Of a DNA stretch of 64,000 bases, positions 16,905 through 26,616 are shown in pieces. The number at the start of each line of letters is the position of its first letter. The stretch's first letter is position 1. The DNA is taken from assembly GCA_963931445.1 (NCBI GenBank), contig OZ007016.1, forward strand, positions 682,001 through 746,000, read 5' to 3'. Source of the DNA: CALXVA01 sp944393025. Its GTDB lineage: Bacteria; Bacillota; Clostridia; TANB77; CAG-508. The notes under the pieces are model-generated. The model was not told the DNA's origin, searched no databases, and saw only the letters and a program-made list of their open reading frames with translations. A program made the position numbers and the translations under genes.

Positions 16905-19900
16905 ATGAGAGATTTTGTTCATTTACATATACATAGTGAGTTTAGCTTATTAGATGGGGCAAATAGAATAAAAGATATTCCTGTAAGAGCAAAAGAATTA
17001 GGTATGAAAGCAATTGCAATTACAGATCATGGTTCTATGTTTGGATGCATAGACTTTTATAAAGCCTGCAAATCAAATGATATAAAACCTATTATAGGAT
17101 GTGAAGTATATGTTGCACCTCGAACAAGATTTGATAAAGATGTTGAACTTGATAGCAAATATAATCACCTAATATTATTAGCTAAAAATAATGAAGGTTA
17201 TAAAAATCTTTCTAAACTTGTTTCTTTAAGTTATACAGAAGGGTTTTATTATAAGCCTAGAATAGATAAGGAAATATTACAAAAATATCATGAAAATTTA
17301 ATATGTTGTAGTGCATGTTTAGCAGGAGAAGTAAGCCAAGCAATACTAAGAGATGATATGATTGAAGCCAAAAAAGTTGCTAATTGGTATAAAGAAATAT
17401 TTGGAAAAGATTATTATCTAGAAATACAAAACAATGGTGTAAAAGAACAAGTTTTAGTAAATCAAAAATTAATACAATTATCAAAAGAATTAGATATTCC
17501 ACTTGTAGCAACAAATGATGCCCATTACTTAAAAAAAGAAGATGCATATAATCATGAAGTTTTATTATGTATACAAACTGGAAAGAAAATGACAGATGAA
17601 GATAGAATGCGTTTTGAAACAGATGAATTATATATAAAATCACCAGAAGAAATGGAAGAATATTTTATAAATGTTCCAGAAGCTATAGATAATACTGTTA
17701 AAATTGCAAATGAATGTAATGTTGAGTTTGAATTTGGACATACTATTCTTCCAAATTATGATGTACCAAAAGAGTTTAAAACACATTTTGATTACCTAAA
17801 AAAATTAACAGATGATGGAATAATAAAAAGATATGGAGAAAATTTATCACAAGAAATAATACAAAGAAAAGATTATGAACTCTCTGTTATAAATAAAATG
17901 GGATATGTAGATTATTTCCTAATTGTATGGGATTACATAAATTATGCTAAAACAAATGGAATACCAGTAGGACCAGGTCGTGGCTCAGGAGCAGGTTCAA
18001 TAGTAGCTTTTGCTATAGGAATAACAGATATAGACCCAATAAAATATGGACTTATTTTCGAAAGATTTTTAAATCCTGAAAGAATTAGTATGCCAGATTT
18101 TGATGTTGACTTTTGTTATGAAAGAAGACAAGAAGTAATAGATTATGTAGGAAGAAAATATGGTCAAGATCATGTTTCTCAAATAATTACTTTTGGTACT
18201 ATGTCTGCAAGAATGGTAATTCGTGATGTTGGTAGAGCATTAGATGTATCATATGCAGAAACAGATAAACTTGCAAAAATGATACCAAATGAAATACATA
18301 TAACTATAAAAAAAGCAATGGAACAAAATAGAGAATTAAAAGAAGCATACGAAACAAATGAAGAATATAAAAAACTTTTAGATATAGCTATGGCATTAGA
18401 AGGAATGCCAAGACAGGCTTCTACACATGCTTGTGGTATAGTTATAACTAAAGAACCCGTAGATACTTATGTGCCATTATATATGAGAGATAATACAATT
18501 TCAACACAATATATAATGACAACATTAGAAGAATTAGGACTTCTAAAAATGGATTTTTTAGGACTTCGAACACTTACAGTTATTCAAGATACAAAAGATT
18601 TAGTAAAACAAAATAAAGGAATAAATGTAGAATTTGATGAAAATATGAATGACCCTAAGGTATATAAGCAATGGCAAGAAGGAACATCAGTTGGAATATT
18701 CCAATTTGAAAGCCAAGGTATGACTAACTTTATGAAAGAACTAAAACCAGATTGCTTAGAAGACATTATAGCGGGTGTTTCATTATACCGTCCAGGACCT
18801 ATGGATCAAATACCAAGATATATTGCAAACAAAAAAGATCCAGATCATGCAGTATATACACATGAAAGGTTAAAACCAATTTTAAATGTAACTTATGGAT
18901 GCATGGTATATCAAGAGCAAGTTATGCAAATAGTAAGAGATTTAGCAGGTTATTCTTTAGGAAGAGCAGATTTAGTAAGGCGTGCAATGGGAAAGAAAAA
19001 ACTTGATGTAATGGCAAAAGAAAGAGAAATATTTATAAATGGTCAAATAGATGAAAATGGAAATATTGTAGTACCAGGCTGTGTAAGAAATGGAATTGAT
19101 GAAAAATCAGCAAATACAATATTTGATGAAATGGCAGAGTTTGCAAAATATGCTTTTAATAAATCACATGCTGCAGCATATGCGGTACTATCATATCAAA
19201 CAGCATATTTAAAAACATATTATCCAGCAGAATTTATGGCAGCAATGCTTAATAGTTTTTTAGGAAACTTAGATAAAATACCAGGATATATAGATGAATG
19301 TAAAAGATTAAATATAGAAATATTAAAACCAGATATAAATAAAAGTTATACTAAATTTACTGTTGATAATAATAAAATTCGCTTTGGACTTGGAAGTATT
19401 AAAAATGTTGGGTTAGGAGCAGTAGATGAAATAGTAGAAGAAAGAAATAAAAATGGAGAATATAAAGATTTTGCAAATTTTTGCGAAAGAATAGCAAATG
19501 CATCAGTTAATAAAAAATGTATTGAAAGTTTAATAAAATCAGGAGCATTTGATAATTTTAATCAAACAAGAAGAACATTAATTGAATCTTTTGAATCAAT
19601 TGTAGATTCAATTACAGAAAGTTCAAAGAAAAGTTTAGATGGACAAGTTAGTATGTTTGATTTAGGAGGAGAAAATAAAAAACAGATTGAAGAACTTAAA
19701 TATACATATAAAATAATGCCAGAATTTAGTCAAAAAGAAATGCTTTTAATGGAAAAAGAAATGCTTGGATTATATATTTCAGGACATCCATTAGACAAAT
19801 TAAGACACCAAATTGAAATGCAAACAAATATAAATTCTGCACAATTAAGAACAATGCAAGAAATTAGTAAATTAGATGAAAACGAAATAGGCGAATCAGA

Positions 19901-20441
19901 AAAAACAAATATGTTAAATGTTATAGAAGCAAATATATCACATAATGAAAAATTACAAGATGGGCAATTTGTAAAATATGCAGGAATAATAACAAGTGTA
20001 AAAAAGAAATTTACAAAAACTAATAAAATAATGGCATTTGTTACAGTAGAAGATTTATATGGTCAAACTGAAATAATTGTATTTGAAAATTGTTATCAAA
20101 ATTGTTCTAATATATTAATAGAAGATAATATTGTATTAGTAGATGGAAGATTAAGTATTAGAGAAGATGAAGATACTAAAATAGTAGCTAGAGAGATAAG
20201 AGAATTTGGAGAAATTAAAAGAAAAGTATTAATATTAAATATAACAAATACAAATGATAGTCAAAAAGAAAGACTAAGAGGAGCAATAAAATTTTTTATG
20301 GGAGAAAAAAACAATATACAAATACAAATTATAAATGGAGAAAAAAAGAATATGTCAGGCGGAATTTATTTAACAAATGCAGTTTTAGAAGAATTCCGAG
20401 AAATAATAGGAGATGAAAATGTTAAAATAGAAGAACAATAA
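16905..20441 (+). CDS. dnaE: DNA polymerase III subunit alpha (DnaE)
   Basis: 1178 residues, the DnaE rather than PolC type (no internal exonuclease domain). Order: PHP domain (FVHLHIHSEFSLLDG, from about 4), polymerase core with GPGRGSGAGSIVAFAIGI (about 356-373) and the catalytic acidic motif PDFDVDF (397-403), YRPGPMDQIPRYI, GCMVYQEQVMQI, helix-hairpin-helix region (FNKSHAAAYAVLSYQTAYLK), then OB fold (KYAGIITSVKKKFTKTNKIM, from about 1024). Replicates DNA; in Firmicutes it usually extends primers before handing over to PolC. AAAAGGAGC gives the start. Confidence 0.97.
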   Translation: MRDFVHLHIHSEFSLLDGANRIKDIPVRAKELGMKAIAITDHGSMFGCIDFYKACKSNDIKPIIGCEVYVAPRTRFDKDVELDSKYNHLILLAKNNEGYKNLSKLVSLSYTEGFYYKPRIDKEILQKYHENLICCSACLAGEVSQAILRDDMIEAKKVANWYKEIFGKDYYLEIQNNGVKEQVLVNQKLIQLSKELDIPLVATNDAHYLKKEDAYNHEVLLCIQTGKKMTDEDRMRFETDELYIKSPEEMEEYFINVPEAIDNTVKIANECNVEFEFGHTILPNYDVPKEFKTHFDYLKKLTDDGIIKRYGENLSQEIIQRKDYELSVINKMGYVDYFLIVWDYINYAKTNGIPVGPGRGSGAGSIVAFAIGITDIDPIKYGLIFERFLNPERISMPDFDVDFCYERRQEVIDYVGRKYGQDHVSQIITFGTMSARMVIRDVGRALDVSYAETDKLAKMIPNEIHITIKKAMEQNRELKEAYETNEEYKKLLDIAMALEGMPRQASTHACGIVITKEPVDTYVPLYMRDNTISTQYIMTTLEELGLLKMDFLGLRTLTVIQDTKDLVKQNKGINVEFDENMNDPKVYKQWQEGTSVGIFQFESQGMTNFMKELKPDCLEDIIAGVSLYRPGPMDQIPRYIANKKDPDHAVYTHERLKPILNVTYGCMVYQEQVMQIVRDLAGYSLGRADLVRRAMGKKKLDVMAKEREIFINGQIDENGNIVVPGCVRNGIDEKSANTIFDEMAEFAKYAFNKSHAAAYAVLSYQTAYLKTYYPAEFMAAMLNSFLGNLDKIPGYIDECKRLNIEILKPDINKSYTKFTVDNNKIRFGLGSIKNVGLGAVDEIVEERNKNGEYKDFANFCERIANASVNKKCIESLIKSGAFDNFNQTRRTLIESFESIVDSITESSKKSLDGQVSMFDLGGENKKQIEELKYTYKIMPEFSQKEMLLMEKEMLGLYISGHPLDKLRHQIEMQTNINSAQLRTMQEISKLDENEIGESEKTNMLNVIEANISHNEKLQDGQFVKYAGIITSVKKKFTKTNKIMAFVTVEDLYGQTEIIVFENCYQNCSNILIEDNIVLVDGRLSIREDEDTKIVAREIREFGEIKRKVLILNITNTNDSQKERLRGAIKFFMGEKNNIQIQIINGEKKNMSGGIYLTNAVLEEFREIIGDENVKIEEQ

Positions 20442-20500
20442 TATAAAAATTAACATTAGAAAAAATACAACTTTTTGTTGTTTAAAGGAGGCAAAGTTTT

Positions 20501-21203
<703 letters not shown>

Positions 21204-21249
21204 TAAATTTCAGCAAAGAAGTTATTTATTTTATTAACTTTTTTTGTAC

Positions 21250-21307
21250 TTGTTGTCGAAAACAATAAATATCCAAATTAAAATTTTATTTTAATTTGGA
21301 TGGAAAG
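21250..21307 (+). repeat. TTGTTGTCG stem-loop, copy 1
   Basis: TTGTTGTCG (21250-21258), a spacer, then ATCCAAATTAAAA (21271-21283) paired with TTTTAATTTGGAT (21289-21301) and GGAAAG. Outer ACTTGT/ACAAGT can also pair. Order and several bases match the stem-loop at 26456-26510. It sits between the ATPase and the permease of one transporter. Confidence 0.45.
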
Positions 21308-21351
21308 AATGTGACAAGTATGGAAAAATATAAAAAGGAGTGAGATAAAAT

Positions 21352-24300
21352 TTGAAAACAGCACTTTTTAAAGATGGAATTAAAGAAATAAAAAATTCAT
21401 ATAAAAGATTTATTTCAATACTTTTAATTGTATTATTAGGTGTAGGCTTTTTTGCGGGAATAAGAGCAGTGAGTCCAGATATGAAAAAAACAATAGATGA
21501 ATATTTTGATAAACTAAATGTTATGGATGTACAAGTTATATCAACATTAGGGCTTACAGATGATGACATAAAAGCAATAAAAAATATAGAAAATGTAGAA
21601 AGTGTTGAAGGCTCTTATCAAACAGATGCTACAGTAAAAGTAGAAGATGAAGAAGTTATAGTAAAATTAGAAACTTTTTCAAAAGATATTAATAATCTTG
21701 AATTAGTAGATGGTAGACTTCCAGAAAATAAAAAAGAATGTGTAGTAGAACCTAGATTTTTAGTTGAAACTGGACATAAAATAGGAGATACAATAGAAAT
21801 TGAAATAGAAGATATTACAAATGATGATGGAGAAAAAGAAAAAGTGTTAAAAGAAAATAAAGTTCAAATCGTTGGAACTGTAAAATCTCCATTATACATA
21901 TCTACAGATAGAGGAAGTACAAAGTTAGGAAGCGGAGTTATAGATTATTATTTATATGTTTCAAAAGAAAATATAAATGTAGATTTATATACAAATATTT
22001 ATTTAACAGTAGAAAATGCAAAAGAATTAGAAACAACTAGTAATAAGTATTCAGATTTAGTTGAAAATGTACAAGATGAATTAGAAAACATTTCAGATGA
22101 AAGAAGACAAGCAAGATATGATGAATTATATAATAATGCTAATTCAAAAATAGAAGATGCTCAAAAAGAATTAAATGAAGAAAAAGAAAAAGCTGAAAAA
22201 GAGTTAGAAGATGCTCAAAAAAAATTAGATGATGGAAAAAGAGAATTAGAAAGTGGAAAACAAGAACTAGAAATTAATAGAGCAAATGCAAATAGTCAAT
22301 TTAAATCAGCGGAAAACAAAATAAAAGAAGCAAAGAAAATCTTAGCAGAAAATAAAGAAAAATATAAAGAAGAAAAAGAAAAAGCAGAAAAACAAATTAC
22401 AGAATATGAAGAACAATTATCATTATTAAAACAAACTCAAAAACAATTAAATGAAGTAAATAATAATTTGAAAATAGCTCAAGAAAGATTAAATGAATTA
22501 GAGCTTAAATTAGAAAATGCACAAACAGAAGAAGAAAAAACTAAAATTCAAGCACAAATAAATAATTTGAATGTGCAAATACAAACTTTAAATGCCACTA
22601 TTTTAGTTATTGAAAGTGAATTAGAAAAACAAGGAGTAACAGATTTAGAAGGAACAATTACAAGATTAGAAGATGGTATAGAAACAGCAAAAAAGGAATT
22701 AGAAAATGGAGAAAAGAAGTTACAAGAAGCTCAAAAACAAATAGAAGAAAATGAAAAAGAACTACAAAGCCAAAAGAACTCTACATATTACCAATTAAAT
22801 CAAGCACAAGCCAAAATAAATGCTTCAGAAAGAGAATTAAAAGATGGAGAAAAAGAATTAGAAAAAGCAAAAAAAGAATTTGATGAAAAAATAGAAGAAG
22901 CAGAGGAAAAATTATTAGATGCAAAAAAAGAATTAAACAAAATAGAGATGCCTGAATGGTTTGTATTAGATAGAGATCAAAATGTAGGGTATGCAAGTTA
23001 TGTGCAGGATACAGATAGAGTGGCAAGTTTAGCAGAGGTATTTCCAATTGTATTTTTCTTAGTTGCAGCATTGATAAGCTTAACATCTATGTCTAGAATG
23101 GTAGAAGAACAAAGAGTTCAAATAGGTACATTAAAAGCACTTGGTTATAGTAAAAGACAAATAGCAAGTAAATACTTAATATATGCAAGTTTAGCTACAG
23201 TAATAGGTGGACTAATAGGGCTATTTATAGGATTTAATTTTTTACCAAAAGTAATTGCAGATATGTATGGAATGGTTTATACTTTGCCAGAGGTAATATT
23301 ACAATTTAATACAGATATAGCATTTATAGGTATGTCTTTTGCAGTATTATGTACAGTTGGAGCAACTTTATATACATGTATAAGACAATTAAGACATAAT
23401 CCTGCAACACTTATGAGACCAAAATCTCCAAAAGCAGGAAAAAGGGTATTACTAGAAAAAATAACATTTATATGGAAACATTTAAATTTTACAGCAAAAG
23501 TTACAGCAAGAAATTTATTTAGATATAAAAAAAGATTTTTAATGACAATTATAGGAGTTTGTGGATGTACTGCACTAATTGTTTCTGGATTTGGGTTAAG
23601 AGATGCAATAGTAGATATGGTACCAAAACAATTTGGAGAAATAGATAAATACAATATTAATATAAGTTTAAAAGAAGAAAAATATGGTAAAAATTTAGAA
23701 AGCTTAAAAGAAAAAATAAAAGAAAATGATGAAATAGAAAGTGTATTAGGAGTTAATATTCAATCTGTAAAAATTATTAAAAATGATAATAATCAAAGCA
23801 TACAATTAATAATACCAGAAGATGTAAATCAGTTAGAAGATTATATATCTTTAAGAGATAGAAAAAATAAGGAAAATAAATATATTCTAGATAATACAGG
23901 AATTATATTATCTGAAAAATTAGCTAATTTATTAGAAATAAAAAAAGGTGATATAATACTTTTAGAAAATTCAGATGGTATTAGGAAAGAAGTACAAGTA
24001 TCAAATATAACAGAAAATTATATAATGCATTATATCTATATGTCTCCAGAATTGTATAATAATATATTTAATACTAGAATAGAATCAAATGTAATACTCG
24101 CAAAAACAGTAAATATGACAGAAGAAGAGGAAGCAAAATTAGGAAAAATATTATTAAATGATTCAGAAAATATATCCGGTGTAAGTTTTACTTCTGCCTC
24201 TCATAATATGTTTGAAACTGTTATGGAAAATATGCAAATAGTAGTATGGATACTAATAATATCTGCTGGACTTTTGGCATTAGTAGTATTATATAATTTA

Positions 24301-24633
24301 TTAAATGCAAATATTAGCGAAAGAATTAGAGAACTTGCCACTATAAAAGTATTAGGATTTTATGATAGAGAAGTATATAGTTATATTGCAAGAGAAACAA
24401 TAATTCTTACTATTATAGGAATAATAATAGGATTATTAGGAGGTTATTCTTTAACTATGTATATACTAAAAACTTGTGAATTAGATATAACAATGTTTAA
24501 TCCAGAAGTTAAATTATTAAGCTATATATTTGGAATATTAATAACAATATTTTTTGCAGTTATAGTAAATATAGTTACATATTTTTCACTAAAGAAAATA
24601 GATATGATAGAAAGTTTAAAAAGTGTGGAATAG
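21352..24633 (+). CDS. FtsX-like ABC permease with large coiled-coil insert
   Basis: 1093 residues from TTG 21352 (AAAAGGAGTGAG upstream). Order: first membrane helix (about 20-40), a MacB-like periplasmic/extracellular domain, a very long Glu/Lys-rich coiled coil (about 255-540, with repeated ELEDAQKKLDDGKRELE-like units), FtsX core of three helices (about 560-685), a second extracellular domain, and another three helices at the C terminus (about 960-1090). This is a two-FtsX-domain exporter or mechanotransmission permease. Its partner ATPase is the frameshifted gene just upstream. The substrate is unknown. Confidence 0.88.
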   Translation: MKTALFKDGIKEIKNSYKRFISILLIVLLGVGFFAGIRAVSPDMKKTIDEYFDKLNVMDVQVISTLGLTDDDIKAIKNIENVESVEGSYQTDATVKVEDEEVIVKLETFSKDINNLELVDGRLPENKKECVVEPRFLVETGHKIGDTIEIEIEDITNDDGEKEKVLKENKVQIVGTVKSPLYISTDRGSTKLGSGVIDYYLYVSKENINVDLYTNIYLTVENAKELETTSNKYSDLVENVQDELENISDERRQARYDELYNNANSKIEDAQKELNEEKEKAEKELEDAQKKLDDGKRELESGKQELEINRANANSQFKSAENKIKEAKKILAENKEKYKEEKEKAEKQITEYEEQLSLLKQTQKQLNEVNNNLKIAQERLNELELKLENAQTEEEKTKIQAQINNLNVQIQTLNATILVIESELEKQGVTDLEGTITRLEDGIETAKKELENGEKKLQEAQKQIEENEKELQSQKNSTYYQLNQAQAKINASERELKDGEKELEKAKKEFDEKIEEAEEKLLDAKKELNKIEMPEWFVLDRDQNVGYASYVQDTDRVASLAEVFPIVFFLVAALISLTSMSRMVEEQRVQIGTLKALGYSKRQIASKYLIYASLATVIGGLIGLFIGFNFLPKVIADMYGMVYTLPEVILQFNTDIAFIGMSFAVLCTVGATLYTCIRQLRHNPATLMRPKSPKAGKRVLLEKITFIWKHLNFTAKVTARNLFRYKKRFLMTIIGVCGCTALIVSGFGLRDAIVDMVPKQFGEIDKYNINISLKEEKYGKNLESLKEKIKENDEIESVLGVNIQSVKIIKNDNNQSIQLIIPEDVNQLEDYISLRDRKNKENKYILDNTGIILSEKLANLLEIKKGDIILLENSDGIRKEVQVSNITENYIMHYIYMSPELYNNIFNTRIESNVILAKTVNMTEEEEAKLGKILLNDSENISGVSFTSASHNMFETVMENMQIVVWILIISAGLLALVVLYNLLNANISERIRELATIKVLGFYDREVYSYIARETIILTIIGIIIGLLGGYSLTMYILKTCELDITMFNPEVKLLSYIFGILITIFFAVIVNIVTYFSLKKIDMIESLKSVE

Positions 24634-24636
24634 AAT

Positions 24637-24665
24637 TTGACAAATAAAAAAATATATGATAAAAT
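24637..24665 (+). promoter_or_regulatory. rplU promoter
   Basis: Consensus TTGACA (24637-24642), 17-bp spacer, TAAAAT (24660-24665) preceded by TGA. It starts inside or directly after the end of the permease gene. Confidence 0.8.
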
Positions 24666-24669
24666 ATTT

Positions 24670-24743
24670 ACTCGTAAGCCGCCTGGGTCGGGCAACTAAA
24701 TGTTAGAGAAATCTAACTGCCTTGTATTTTATGCTTAGCGAGT
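24670..24743 (+). ncRNA. Ribosomal protein L21 leader-like RNA
   Basis: ACTCG (24670-24674) pairs with CGAGT (24739-24743), closing a domain that holds a GC-rich segment (GCCGCCTGGGTCGGGC) and a perfect hairpin GTTAGA-GAAA-TCTAAC (24702-24717). GC-rich structured RNA directly between a strong promoter and rplU fits the L21 leader autoregulatory element known in Firmicutes; the exact match to that model was not computed. Confidence 0.7.
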
Positions 24744-24770
24744 ATACATATAAGAGGAGGTGTACATATA

Positions 24771-25193
24771 ATGTACGCAATAATTGAAAGCTGTGGAAAG
24801 CAATACAAAGTAGCAGAAGGAGATGTAATATTCTTTGAAAAATTAGATACTGAAGAAGGAAAAAAAGTTACATTTGATAATGTAATATTAGTATCTGATG
24901 ATAAAAAAGTAGAAGTTGGAGCTCCTTATGTTAAAGGTGTTAAAGTTGAGGGAAAAGTAGTTTCTCATGGAAAAGGAAAGAAAATTTTAGTTTATAAATA
25001 TAAAGCTAAAAAGAACTACAGAAGAACTCAAGGGCATAGACAACCATATACAAAGGTTGAAATAACAAAAATAAAAATGCCTACTGAAAAATCAGAAGCA
25101 ACAGAAAAAAACACTGTAAAAGCTGAAACAAAAACAGTAGAGAAAAAAACAGCAACAAAAACAACTACTAAAAAAGAAACTGTTAAAGAATAA
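24771..25193 (+). CDS. rplU: 50S ribosomal protein L21 with Lys/Thr-rich C-terminal tail
   Basis: 140 residues; L21 is normally about 103. The core MYAIIESCGKQYKVAEGDV ... GKKILVYKYKAKKNYRRTQGHRQPYTKVEITKI (1-102) is canonical. The extra 38 residues are low-complexity, mostly Lys, Thr, Glu and Ala, ending TTTKKETVKE. AGGAGGTG precedes the ATG. It leads the rplU-rpmA operon and is probably controlled by the leader RNA. Confidence 0.95.
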   Translation: MYAIIESCGKQYKVAEGDVIFFEKLDTEEGKKVTFDNVILVSDDKKVEVGAPYVKGVKVEGKVVSHGKGKKILVYKYKAKKNYRRTQGHRQPYTKVEITKIKMPTEKSEATEKNTVKAETKTVEKKTATKTTTKKETVKE

Positions 25194-25261
25194 TTTTGTT
25201 ATAAAATAAGTAAGTAATTAAGAGAGTAAATAAAAAAGAAAACCGAAGGGAGTTGAGATAA

Positions 25262-25534
25262 ATGGCTCATAAGAAAGGTCAAGGTAGTGTTAAAAACGGT
25301 AGAGATAGTGAATCAAAGCGTTTAGGTCTAAAAAGAGCAGATGGACAAATAGTTCCAGCTGGTAATATTCTAGTAAGACAAAGAGGCACTAAATTCCATC
25401 CAGGAACTAATGTTGGTATAGGAAGTGATGATACTTTATATGCTAAAATAACTGGAAAAGTTAAATTTGAAAGATTAGGAAGAGATAAAAAACAAGTTAG
25501 CGTTTATCCAGTAGAGGAAACAGCTAAAAAATAA
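25262..25534 (+). CDS. rpmA: 50S ribosomal protein L27, without N-terminal extension
   Basis: 90 residues, canonical: AHKKGQGSVKNGRDSESKRLGLKRADGQ ... GNILVRQRGTKFHPGTNVGIG. Its N terminus reaches the peptidyl-transferase centre. Many Firmicutes encode L27 with a roughly 9-residue extension cut off by the protease Prp, whose gene lies between rplU and rpmA. Here the protein begins directly MAHKKG, an in-frame TAA is immediately upstream, and there is no room for prp in the 68-bp gap. Confidence 0.97.
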   Translation: MAHKKGQGSVKNGRDSESKRLGLKRADGQIVPAGNILVRQRGTKFHPGTNVGIGSDDTLYAKITGKVKFERLGRDKKQVSVYPVEETAKK

Positions 25535-25551
25535 TAAAATATGTAATATGA

Positions 25552-25588
25552 AAAAACTCTGAAAATAATAAATATTTTCAGAGTTTTT
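25552..25588. terminator. Bidirectional terminator after rpmA
   Basis: AAAAACTCTGAAAATA pairs with TATTTTCAGAGTTTTT, a perfect stem with a short ATAA loop, between the convergent rpmA and HD-domain genes. Confidence 0.85.
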
Positions 25589-25639
25589 GTGTATTATAGT
25601 TTTATTACATATTTCATTTTTCTCTTATAAAATAAGAAA

Positions 25640-26284
25640 TTAAACAATTCTAAGAAATAATACACTTAAGAAAATATAAGCATATTTATAAATTGTATTC
25701 TTTTCAAACTTATTTTTTAAATATAGGTAAGATTCAAAACAAGCACTATATTTATCCATTATTGTTACTATATATGTTTCTCTATAACGAGGAAAAGAAA
25801 TTGTTACAGGCCACATATGTTTTAAAATAATATCTTTTTCTATATCATTTAATTTAAAAAGCATGTTAGCATTTTTTAATGCAATTTTGGGATGAACAAA
25901 AGCATGTAATCCAGGAAACTCAATATTTCTATTATCTTTTCTCCAATCATATAAAAATAAATCATGAACCATGGCAGCACGAGTTGCAGATATGTAGTCC
26001 AATTTTAATGCTTTACATGCAATATATGTAAAATATGCTACTTGCATACAATGTTTATAACAAGAAGTTGAACAATGTTGTCTATAATTTTTCATTTGTT
26101 TTACTGTTGGGTTTGATATAACATCTTTAATAATATTAAAAAATTCATTTAAATTATATCTTTTTATATTATTAGAACTTTCATTTTCTTCAATATATGT
26201 ATCAATATTATGACCTATATGTGTATATATATTTTCATTTATAATATTGTTTGATTTACTTTTAATTAAATTTAATAATTTCAT
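25640..26284 (-). CDS. HD-domain phosphohydrolase-like protein
   Basis: 214 residues. The HD signature is visible: HCMQVAYFTYIACKAL (His), ARAAMVHDLFLYDW (His-Asp, about 108-121), HPKIALKNA, and ILKHMWPV ... VTIMDKYSACFE, giving the metal ligands H...HD...D of an HD-type phosphohydrolase. Substrate unknown. The N-terminal 70 residues are unrecognised. It stands alone, convergent with rpmA, with a promoter at 26318-26346. Confidence 0.85.
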   Translation of the reverse strand: MKLLNLIKSKSNNIINENIYTHIGHNIDTYIEENESSNNIKRYNLNEFFNIIKDVISNPTVKQMKNYRQHCSTSCYKHCMQVAYFTYIACKALKLDYISATRAAMVHDLFLYDWRKDNRNIEFPGLHAFVHPKIALKNANMLFKLNDIEKDIILKHMWPVTISFPRYRETYIVTIMDKYSACFESYLYLKNKFEKNTIYKYAYIFLSVLFLRIV

Positions 26285-26317
26285 TAATTATCTACTCCTA
26301 TGTACTTCATAATATAT

Positions 26318-26346
26318 ATTATATCATGTTTTCTTACAAAAGTGAA
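26318..26346 (-). promoter_or_regulatory. Promoter of the HD-domain gene
   Basis: On the minus strand: TTCACT (26346-26341), 17-bp spacer, TATAAT (26323-26318) with TGA before the -10. The -35 is weak but the extended -10 matches others in this window. Confidence 0.6.
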
Positions 26347-26413
26347 CAAATATTTGAAATTTTAGTAGTTTGAGCTAGTTAAATAATAATATTTATTGCA
26401 ATAAATATATTGC

Positions 26414-26600
26414 TACAATCTAGGTGCATTCATATTTTGTAATATTTTTTGTTTTTTGTTGTCGCAACCACTTATTATACAAATAAAAAAATTTTTATTT
26501 GTATAGAAAGTAGGTTGCTTCACTCGCACTCGCCTAAAGGCTCGTTTAATCGCTACGCAAACTGCAAAATATTACAAAATATGAATACACCTAGATTACA
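26414..26600. mobile_element. MITE-like element with 35-bp terminal inverted repeats
   Basis: 26414-26448 and 26566-26600 are inverted copies matching at 32 of 35 positions (core ATTCATATTTTGTAATATTTT). The 117-bp interior has no gene; it holds a stem-loop (26477-26504), a GCAACC/GGTTGC pair around it and a locally GC-rich stretch with repeated CACTCG/GCTCG. There is no transposase. A clear target-site duplication was not seen. It accounts for most of the gap 26285-26616, between the HD-domain gene and dapA. Confidence 0.6.
26456..26510 (+). repeat. TTGTTGTCG stem-loop, copy 2
   Basis: TTGTTGTCG (26456-26464), then ATACAAATAAAAA (26477-26489) paired with TTTTTATTTGTAT (26492-26504), then AGAAAG. 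It matches the order of the copy at 21250-21307 and lies inside the MITE-like element. Confidence 0.45.
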
Positions 26601-26616
26601 TCATAAATTGTTTGTA

